Positions 53,601-64,000 of a DNA stretch of 64,000 nt are shown here, one piece after another. Each line of letters begins with the position of its first letter. Within the stretch, counting starts at the first letter, position 1. A model generated the notes under the pieces. The model did not search any database and was not told where the DNA came from. It saw nothing but the letters and a program-made list of their open reading frames with translations. The translations under genes and the position numbers were made by a program. The stretch is from Lineus longissimus (taxonomy: Eukaryota > Nemertea > Pilidiophora > Heteronemertea > Lineidae). The DNA lies in assembly GCF_910592395.1 (NCBI RefSeq), contig NC_088310.1:21273501-21337500 (forward strand), written 5' to 3'.

Positions 53601-54350
53601 ATGAAACCTAAAATCCAATAACTCATTCTCACCAAATCTCTGTATCAGTATCATAGATCCATATCTCATGGGTTGGCAGGTATTCTTCTTGCATGAATTC
53701 ATCCTGAAACGACAGAGAAGACTAAACAATTGAGAACGTAGCCACAGGTTCTTCATTCTTGTTCAATTGCAGTGAGTTGGTCAATCTATCAATCAATCAA
53801 GACATCAATCAATCAATTAAGTCAGTGGGAGTCAGGGTGATACGCCAACATGTATTCATGACTTGATTGGGAACAACGTTTACATAACGTAGTGTTGGCC
53901 GTCGTCATGTCACCATGCATTTTTACAATACATTACTGTAATGTGACGTGACATGACGTCTCCGTAAACGTTGTTCCCAATCAAGTGCATCGATCTATAC
54001 AGATTGAGCCAAAACAAACCTAGAGGTGAACAAAAGAACACATGGTGAAGTACATGCAAACACACAATCCATCCTCTCTTGGCTGCTGGCTTGTAGTGGC
54101 TTTCTTCTTCTTCCAAAATGGTCTGTCTAACCTTTTGTGTTGTTACACACAGTCAGAGAATGACCAGTGTCATGGACCATGGTGGTCTAATCCTGGATGA
54201 TGGTTGGTTGTTTGTTTTACTTACCCAAATAACCACCCTGTATCCTCCCCAAATTATCATAAATCTGTCAACTGCACAGGCAATATGTCCACATCTTGCT
54301 AACGGACGGCTTTCAGGGTAATCGTCGGACTGATCATCGCTATCAGCCAT
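50693..54350 (-). CDS. KLHDC2: KLHDC2-like kelch protein, substrate receptor of a CUL2 ubiquitin ligase
   Basis: Ten exons join in phase: 54350..54225, 53703..53633, 53461..53231, 52999..52909, 52577..52500, 52165..52026, 51832..51723, 51515..51358, 51195..51143 and 50882..50693. They encode 415 aa; human KLHDC2 has 406. Six kelch blades are marked by the GG doublets in IIWGGY, YIFGGF, YVFGGF, VIFGGR, FMYGGF and LIFGGC. The C-terminal segment (SLDVVFKHRDCLQGEWESLP) corresponds to the family's BC-box/CUL2-box tail. The arginines that in human KLHDC2 hold a C-terminal diglycine degron (R236, R241) have counterparts in GGRNKEIR. Ser269 is replaced by Thr in GRTWH. It should bind Elongin B/C-CUL2 and target proteins ending in Gly for ubiquitination. 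It could equally be called KLHDC1/2, the single invertebrate ancestor of both. Lysine/arginine-rich residues form the extreme C-terminus. Confidence 0.93.
53861..53986. mobile_element. 126-bp MITE-like element with perfect 23-bp TIRs
   Basis: The left end ACTTGATTGGGAACAACGTT plus TAC (53861-53883) is an exact reverse complement of 53964-53986. Inner inverted copies GTCATGTCAC / GTGACATGAC lie nearer the centre. There is no coding capacity. It is inserted in intron 1 of the KLHDC2-like gene. Perfect TIRs imply recent activity or conversion. The target-site duplication is not clear. Confidence 0.75.
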
Positions 54351-54637
54351 AGCCTATATCAACAGGAAATGGGGGAAATAGCAGAAGTATTTTTAAGAAT
54401 TTAAAAGATTTTGTTTTGTTTAGGCCTATCACCACCTATTATCTGAATATGAAACTAAATGTAGCAAGTGTTTGGTTTCAGTTAGTGCAGATTTTAATAG
54501 CCAATTATCTTTTTGAAATAAAAATTTCACATTGAATTTTATTTTTGAAATTACATTCTTTCTTAATATTCAAAGATAGAAAGAACATAGATATTTTATT
54601 AGTAATTCTGCCAAATCCGTGCTGCACATCTAGCAAA
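54351..54637. promoter_or_regulatory. Bidirectional promoter between KLHDC2-like and PSMC6
   Basis: Only 287 bp separates the two divergent start codons (54350 on minus, 54638 on plus), so both core promoters and both 5' UTRs must fit here unless upstream non-coding exons exist. The stretch is AT-rich, has no clear TATA box at a useful distance from either start, and no CpG island. Both genes act in ubiquitin-proteasome degradation. Confidence 0.65.
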
Positions 54638-57860
<3,223 letters not shown>

Positions 57861-58275
57861 TTGGTGATATTGATCATTAGGCCAATTGGATAATGGCTGA
57901 ATTCTTGTCTGCAACAAAACTCCTTGGTAAAGCATAATGCTGTTTTAAAATCTTTGCTGTTGAACTGTTATGTATAGAACTATGGCCCGCTGTATGTGTA
58001 AGAAAGGCCAGTCGGTCCTACTCTGTTTACAGCTTGAAAGATGAAGCTGGCTCCTGCCAGAGAACGTATTGTGGAGCTATTATGCCAGAAACATCTGTTC
58101 ACTGAAGTGGTGTATTTTAAAATGGAGATGCAAGTTTTTTTGATGAAAAAGGTCCTCTGATGTTATCACTTGATCAGAGGTCGTTCATACACAGAAATAG
58201 AAGTTATGTCATGCCACTGTTGTGAACATTAATACTAAGAATCACAAGTTCTGAGTATTAATGTTTACTCTGGAA

Positions 58276-58281
58276 AATAAA
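58276..58281 (+). terminator. Poly(A) signal of PSMC6
   Basis: AATAAA, 416 bp downstream of the PSMC6 stop, in an otherwise ordinary AT-rich 3' UTR. The 48-bp satellite begins about 160 bp further on. Confidence 0.6.
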
Positions 58282-58949
58282 ACTTGATATCAAAGTCTGG
58301 TGGTCTGTTCATTCTCTAAACTGTGTTAAGATAATCTCTTCTGTCCAGTGTTTTGGACTAGATGGTCTCTTTTTGGCTGTTGTGGCCTGCTGACCCGAGT
58401 CCAAGACTTCATGAATGTAGGATGTAAGCTCCAGAGAGGATAGACAGATTGTGATTGTATGTTTCTGACAGGTCAAATCATGTCCCTGAAGACAGATTGT
58501 GACTGCTTGTCTCTGATGGACCGAATCCTGTCCCTGAAGACAGCTTGTGACTGCTTGTCTCTGATGGACCGAATCCTGTCCCTGAAGACAGCTTGTGATT
58601 GTGTAACTCTTGAAGGCCGAATCAGGTAACTAAAGACAGGTTGTGATTGTGTGTCTCCGAAAAACCAAATTATGTCCATGAAGACAGCTTATTATTGTGT
58701 ATCTCCTATAGGCCGAATCATGTCACTAAGGACAGATTGTGATTGCTTGTCTCTGATGGATTGATCCTTCTCCCCGAAGACAGCTTGTGATTGTGTATCT
58801 CTAAGGCCGAATCAGGCCTGTCAAGACAGATTGTAGTTGTATGTGACATCTCTGTGGACAGATTGTGTCTCTGATGCACCGAATCCTGTCCCTGAAGAAA
58901 CCTTTGACTGTGTATCTCTTATGGGCCAAAACGGGTAACTAAAGACAGG

Positions 58950-60110
58950 TTGTGATTATATTTCTCTGATAGGCCCGATCGACAAGTTGTGATTGTGCGT
59001 CTCTGATGGACTGAATCCTGTCCCTGAAGACGGCTTCTGATTGTGTATCTCTTATAGGCCGAATCAGATCACCAAAGACAGGTTGTGAGTGTATGTCTCT
59101 GATAGGCCAAATCATCTCCCTGAAGACAGCTTGTGATTACTTGTCTCTGATGGAACGAACCCTGCCCCTGAAAACAATGTGATTGTGTATGTCTTATAGG
59201 CTGAATCAGGTATATAAAGACAGATTGTGGTTGTATGTCTCTGATAGGCCCAATCATGTCCCTGCAGACATATTGTGATTGTGTGTCTCTAATGGACTGA
59301 ATCCTGTCCCTGAAGACGGCTTCTGGTTGTGTATCTCTCATAGGCCGAATCAGGTTACTAAAGACAGGTTGTGATTGCTTGTCTCTGATGGACCGAAAGC
59401 TGCCCCTGAAGACAGTGTGATTGCGTATCATTTATAGGACGAATCTGGTATGTATAGACTGATTGTGGTTGTATGTCTCTGATAGGCCCAATCATGTCCC
59501 TGAAGACAGACTGTGATTATTTGTCTCTGATGGACCGAAAGCTGCCCCTGAAAACAATGTGGTTGTGTATGTCTTATAGGCCAAATCAGGTATGTGAAGA
59601 CATATTGTGGTTGTATGTCTCCGATAGGCCAAATCATCTCCCTGAAGACAGAATGTGATTACTTGTCTTGATTTCAACCAATTAACTAAAGACAGGTTGT
59701 GATTATATTTCTCTGATAGGCCCGATCGACAAGTTGTGATTGTGCGTCTCTGATGGACTGAATCCTGTCCCTGAAGACGGCTTCTGATTGTGTATCTCTT
59801 ATAGGCCGAATCAGATCACCAAAGACAGGTTGTGAGTGTATGTCTCTGATAGGCCAAATCATCTCCCTGAAGACAGAATGTGATTACTTGTCTTGATTAC
59901 AACCAATTAACTAAAGACAGGTTGTGATTATATTTCTCTGATAGGCCCGATCGACAAGTTGTGATTGTGTGTCTCTGATGGACTGAATCCTGTCCCTGAA
60001 GACGGCTTCTGATTGTGTATCTCTTATAGGCCGAATCAGATCACCAAAGACAGGTTGTGAGTGTATGTCTCTGATAGGCCAAATCATCTCCCTGAAGACA
60101 GATTGTGATT
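58950..60110. repeat. Three copies of a ~170-bp compound unit
   Basis: A block starting TTATATTTCTCTGATAGGCC and CGATCGACAAGTTGTG and running to CCAAATCATCTCCCTGAAGA occurs at about 58955-59127, 59701-59873 and 59932-60105. The last two are almost adjacent. It records earlier multi-unit amplification within the 48-bp array. Confidence 0.75.
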
Positions 60111-60289
60111 ACTTGTCTCTGATGGACTGAACCCTGCCCCTGAAGACAGTGTGATTGCGTATGTCTCATAGGCAGAATTAGGTAGGTAAAGACAGATTGT
60201 GGTTGTATGTCTCTGATAGGCCCAATCATGTCCCTGAAGACAGATTGTGATTACTTGTCTCTGATGGACTGAACCCTGCCCCTGAAGAC

Positions 60290-62767
60290 AGTGTGATTGC
60301 GTATCACTTATAGGCCGAATCTGGTATGAGAAGACTGATTGTGGTTGTATGTCTCTGATAGGCCCAATTATGTCCCTAAAGACAGAATGTGATTGCTTGT
60401 CGCTGATGGACCGAACCCTGCCCTTGAAGACAGTGTGATTGTGTATGTCTTATAGGCCGAATAAGGTTTATAAAGACAGATTGTCGTTGTATGTTTCTGA
60501 TAGGCCCAATCATGTCCCTGAAGACAGAATGTGATTGCTTGTCGCTGATGGACCGAACCCTGCCCCTGAAGACAGTGTGATTGTGTATGTCTTATAGGCT
60601 GAATCAGGTATATAAAGACAGATTGTGGTTGTATGTCTCTGATAGGCCCAATCCTGTCCCTGAAGACAGATTCAGATGGATCGAACCCTGCCCCTGAAGA
60701 CAGTGTGATTGCGTATCATTTATAGGACAAATCTGGTATGTATAGACTGATTGTGGTTGTATGTCTCTGATAGGTACAATCATGTCCTGAAGACATATTG
60801 TGATTGCTTGTCTCTGATGGACCGAAAGCTGCCCCTGAAGACAGTGTGATTGTGTATGTCTCATAGGCCGAATCAGGTCACTAAAGACAGGTTGTGAGCT
60901 TATGTCTCCGATAGGCCAAATCATGTCCCTGAAGACAGATTGTGATTGCTTGTCTCTGATGGACTGAACCCAGCCCCTGAAGACAGTGTGATTGTGTATC
61001 TCTAATAGGCCGAATCAGGTATGTAAAGACAGATTGTGGTTGCATGTCTCCGATAGGCCCAATCCTGTCCCTGAAGACGGCTTCTGATTGTGTATCTCTC
61101 TAAGGCCGAATCAGGTCACTAAAGACAGGTTGTGAGTGTATGTCTCTGATAGGCCAAATCATCTCCCTGAAGACAGAATGTGATCATATGTCACTGATGG
61201 ACTGAACCCTGCCCCTGAAGATAGTGTGATTGTGTATCTCTTATAGGCTGAATCAGGTTTATAAAGACAGATTGTGTTTGTATGTCTCTGATAGGCCCAA
61301 TCATGTCCCTGAAGACAGATTTTGATTGCTTGTCTCTGATGGACTGAACCCAGCCCCTGAAGACAGTGTGATTGCGTATCACTTATAGGCCGAATCTGGT
61401 ATGAAAAGACTGATTGTGGTTGTATGTCTCTGATAGGCCCAATCATGTCCCTGAAGACAGATTGTGATTGCTTGTCTCTGATGGACTGAACCCAGCCCCT
61501 GAAGACAGTGTGATTGCGTATCACTTATAGGCCGAATCTGGTATGAGAAGACTGATTGTGGTTGTATGTCTCTGATAGGCCCAATTATGTCCCTAAAGAC
61601 AGAATGTGATTGCTTGTCGCTGATGGACCGAACCCTGCCCTTGAAGACAGTGTGATTGTGTATGTCTTATAGGCCGAATAAGGTTTATAAAGACAGATTG
61701 TCGTTGTATGTTTCTGATAGGCCCAATCATGTCCCTGAAGACAGAATGTGATTGCTTGTCGCTGATGGACCGAACCCTGCCCCTGAAGACAGTGTGATTG
61801 TGTATGTCTTATAGGCTGAATCAGGTATATAAAGACAGATTGTGGTTGTATGTCTCCGATAGGCCCAATCCTGTCCCTGAAGACAGATTCAGATGGATCG
61901 AACCCTGCCCCTGAAGACAGTGTGATTGCGTATCATTTATAGGACAAATCTGGTATGTATAGACTGATTGTGGTTGTATGTCTCTGATAGGTACAATCAT
62001 GTCCTGAAGACATATTGTGATTGCTTGTCTCTGATGGACCGAAAGCTGCCCCTGAAGACAGTGTGATTGTGTATGTCTCATAGGCCGAATCAGGTCACTA
62101 AAGACAGGTTGTGAGCTTATGTCTCCGATAGGCCAAATCATGTCCCTGAAGACAGATTGTGATTGCTTGTCTCTGATGGACTGAACCCAGCCCCTGAAGA
62201 CAGTGTGATTGTGTATCTCTAATAGGCCGAATCAGGTATGTAAAGACAGATTGTGGTTGCATGTCTCCGATAGGCCCAATCCTGTCCCTGAAGACGGCTT
62301 CTGATTGTGTATCTCTCTAAGGCCGAATCAGGTCACTAAAGACAGGTTGTGAGTGTATGTCTCTGATAGGCCAAATCATCTCCCTGAAGACAGAATGTGA
62401 TCATATGTCACTGATGGACTGAACCCTGCCCCTGAAGATAGTGTGATTGTGTATCTCTTATGGGCTGAATCAGGTTTATAAAGACAGATTGTGTTTGTAT
62501 GTCTCTGATAGGCCCAATCATGTCCCTGAAGACAGATTGTGATTGCTTGTCTCTGATGGACTGAACCCAGCCCCTGAAGACAGTGTGATTGCGTATCACT
62601 TATAGGCCGAATCTGGTATGAGAAGACTGATTGTGGTTGTATGTCTCTGATAGGCCCAATCATGTCCCTGAAGACAGATTGTGATTGCTTGTCTCTGATG
62701 GACTGAACCCAGCCCCTGAAGACAGTGTGATTGCGTATCACTTATTGGCCGAATCTGGTATGAAAAG
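60290..62767. repeat. Higher-order tandem duplication, period 1,217 bp
   Basis: Within the 48-bp array, about 60290-61550 is repeated at about 61507-62767 with an offset of 1,217 bp. The two copies are nearly identical: the 106-residue minus-strand frames at 60604-60924 and 61821-62141 are identical, as are most of the 121-residue frames at 61159-61524 and 62376-62741. The duplication is much younger than the 48-bp unit divergence. Confidence 0.9.
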
Positions 62768-63267
62768 ACTGATTGTGGTTGTATGTCTCTGATAGGCCCA
62801 ATCATGTCCCTGAAGACAGATTGTGATTGCTTGTCACTGATGGACCGAACCCTGCCCCTGAAGACAGTGTGATTGTGTATGTCTTATAGGCCGAATCAGG
62901 TATGTAAAGACAGATTGTGGTTGTATGTCTCTGATAGTCCCAATCATGTCCCTGAATATATATTGTGATTCTGTGTCTCTGATGGACTGAATCCTGTCCC
63001 TGAAGATGGCTTCTGATTGTGTATCTCTCATAGGCCGAATTAGGTCACTAAAGACAAGTTGTGATTGTATGTCTCTGATAGGCCGAATCATGTCCTTGAA
63101 GACAGATTGTGATTGTTGGTCTTTGGTGGACCGAATCATGTCCCTGAAGACAAATTGTGATTGTTGGTCTTTGGTGGGCCGAATCATGTCCCTGAAGGCA
63201 GGTTGTGATTGTTGGTCTTTTGTGGGCCGAATCATGTCCCTGAAGACAAATTGTGATTGTTTGTCTG

Positions 63268-63605
63268 CGATACACCTTTCATTTGGCCCGAACTGGATCA
63301 CAAGTCATCCACCCTCCATCTCCTCCTATCCATGATGAGATTCCCCTCTCTCAGCCCTTGTGTTGCAGTGGATTTGTATGTTGTTGATGCTTTTGTATTA
63401 GCTTCTGAGAGAATAAATAGGTTGTTATGGTTTTGTTTTGATATCCTTTCGTCTCAAACTGACATCCACTGTCTTCTTGCACCCCAATGTTAAGAGTCCC
63501 TGCATCAGCAATGCATTTTATCAACAGGTGGGCACTCACTGGCATATCATTGGCAAAAACTTTCAAGGCCTCTTTGCAGCGGGGCACCTGCCAGTAGAAA
63601 AACTC
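63268..63605. other. Unique ~340-bp segment interrupting the satellite
   Basis: The repeat pattern stops after GTTTGTCTGCGA and resumes at CTCCATGTCTCTGATAGG. The interior is unrelated to the 48-bp unit and has no recognisable gene. It may be an insertion or the ancestral flank of two merged arrays. Confidence 0.55.
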
Positions 63606-64000
63606 CATGTCTCTGATAGGCCCAATCATGTCCCTGAAGGCAGATTGTGATTGTGTTTCTCTGATGGACTGAATCCTGTCCCTGAAGACGGTCCCTGATT
63701 GTGTATCTCTTATAGGCCGAATCAGGTCTCAAAAGACAGGTTGTGATTGGATGCCTCTGATAGGCAAAATAATCTCCCTGAAGACAGATTGTGATTGTGT
63801 GTCTCTGATAGGCTGAATCATTTCCCTAAAGACAGATTGTGAGTGTATGTCTCTGATAGGCCAAATCATGTACCTGAATACAGCTTCTGATTGTGTATCT
63901 CTTATAGGCCGAATCAGGTCACTAAAGACAGGTTGTGATTATATGTCTCCAATAGGCAGAATCATGTCCCTGAAGACAGATTGTGATGGTGTGTCTCTGA

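Larger units (their letters stand above)
58445..64000. repeat. Large 48-bp minisatellite array
   Basis: The dominant unit is 48 bp, for example from 58495: TGTGACTGCTTGTCTCTGAT, then GGACCGAATCCTGTCCCTGA and AGACAGCT. Copies vary as ATAGGCCGAATCA / ATGGACTGAACCC in the middle and GGTAACTAAAGAC / TGTCCCTGAAGAC at the end. Some units are shortened or lengthened, so the period slips. The array runs to the window end and beyond, broken by about 340 bp of unrelated DNA (63268-63605). Because 48 is a multiple of 3, open frames run through many units on both strands (QSQSVFRDMI-type repeats on minus, SLIGRIMSLKTDCDC on plus). Frequent stops and frame slips argue against a real protein. Confidence 0.93.

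Noticed and set aside
62834-63335. 155-codon minus and 109-codon plus frames in the satellite
   Set aside because: Both follow from a 48-bp period; stops and frame slips break the reading throughout the array, so no protein is claimed.
58445-64000. CRISPR-like appearance of regularly repeated sequence
   Set aside because: The repeats are head-to-tail without unique spacers, and the window is animal DNA.

Overview
This is a eukaryotic nuclear window, almost certainly from an invertebrate bilaterian animal. Genes are split by GT-AG introns, AATAAA signals are present, decayed LINE retrotransposons and small inverted-repeat elements sit in introns and intergenic DNA, and no bacterial-type operons are seen. 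Spliced models that hold reading phase across every junction give a 26S proteasome ATPase (PSMC6/Rpt4, 9 exons, 391 aa), a six-kelch C-degron receptor (KLHDC2-like, 10 exons, 415 aa) and a calmodulin (5 exons, 149 aa). I cannot fix the phylum. A marine spiralian or invertebrate deuterostome would fit, but that is inference.

Layout. 0-2 kb holds the 3' tip of a plus-strand CDS and two phase-compatible exons of an unidentified minus-strand gene. 4.3-4.6 kb is a degenerate minisatellite. 5.9-9.6 kb is gene-free and CpG-rich. 10.1-11.9 kb is a single-exon IRF2BP-family gene on the minus strand. About 12.9-25 kb is a second long gene-free, CpG-rich block. 27.9-29.2 kb is a 5'-truncated, frameshifted LINE. 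31.1-35.1 kb holds seven minus-strand exons of a probable TALPID3 (KIAA0586) ciliary gene whose 3' half is not visible. 38.7-42 kb is a divergent calmodulin on the minus strand, with a MITE-like element and a three-copy repeat in its first intron. 43.2-44.4 kb is a secreted, probably GPI-anchored cyclase-family (kynurenine-formamidase-like) enzyme on the plus strand. It converges on a single-exon class A GPCR at 44.9-46.1 kb on the minus strand. 48.0-48.2 kb is the 3' end of another LINE. 49.2-49.9 kb is a ~47-bp minisatellite. 50.7-54.35 kb (KLHDC2-like, minus) and 54.64-57.86 kb (PSMC6, plus) are head to head across 287 bp. From about 58.4 kb to the window end lies a >5 kb array of a 48-bp repeat with a 1,217-bp higher-order duplication inside it.

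How the genes relate. The KLHDC2-like protein (substrate receptor of a CUL2 ubiquitin ligase) and PSMC6 (proteasome ATPase) act in one degradation pathway and appear to share a bidirectional promoter. IRF2BPL, KIAA0586, CALM1, KLHDC1/KLHDC2 and PSMC6 all lie, from memory, on human chromosome 14q, so the window looks like a piece of a conserved animal linkage group. The remaining genes show no evident joint function.

Limits. Exon limits were read by eye from splice sites and phase. No alignments were run. The 3' end of the TALPID3-like gene, the calmodulin start exon, all UTR limits and the gene-free stretches are uncertain.
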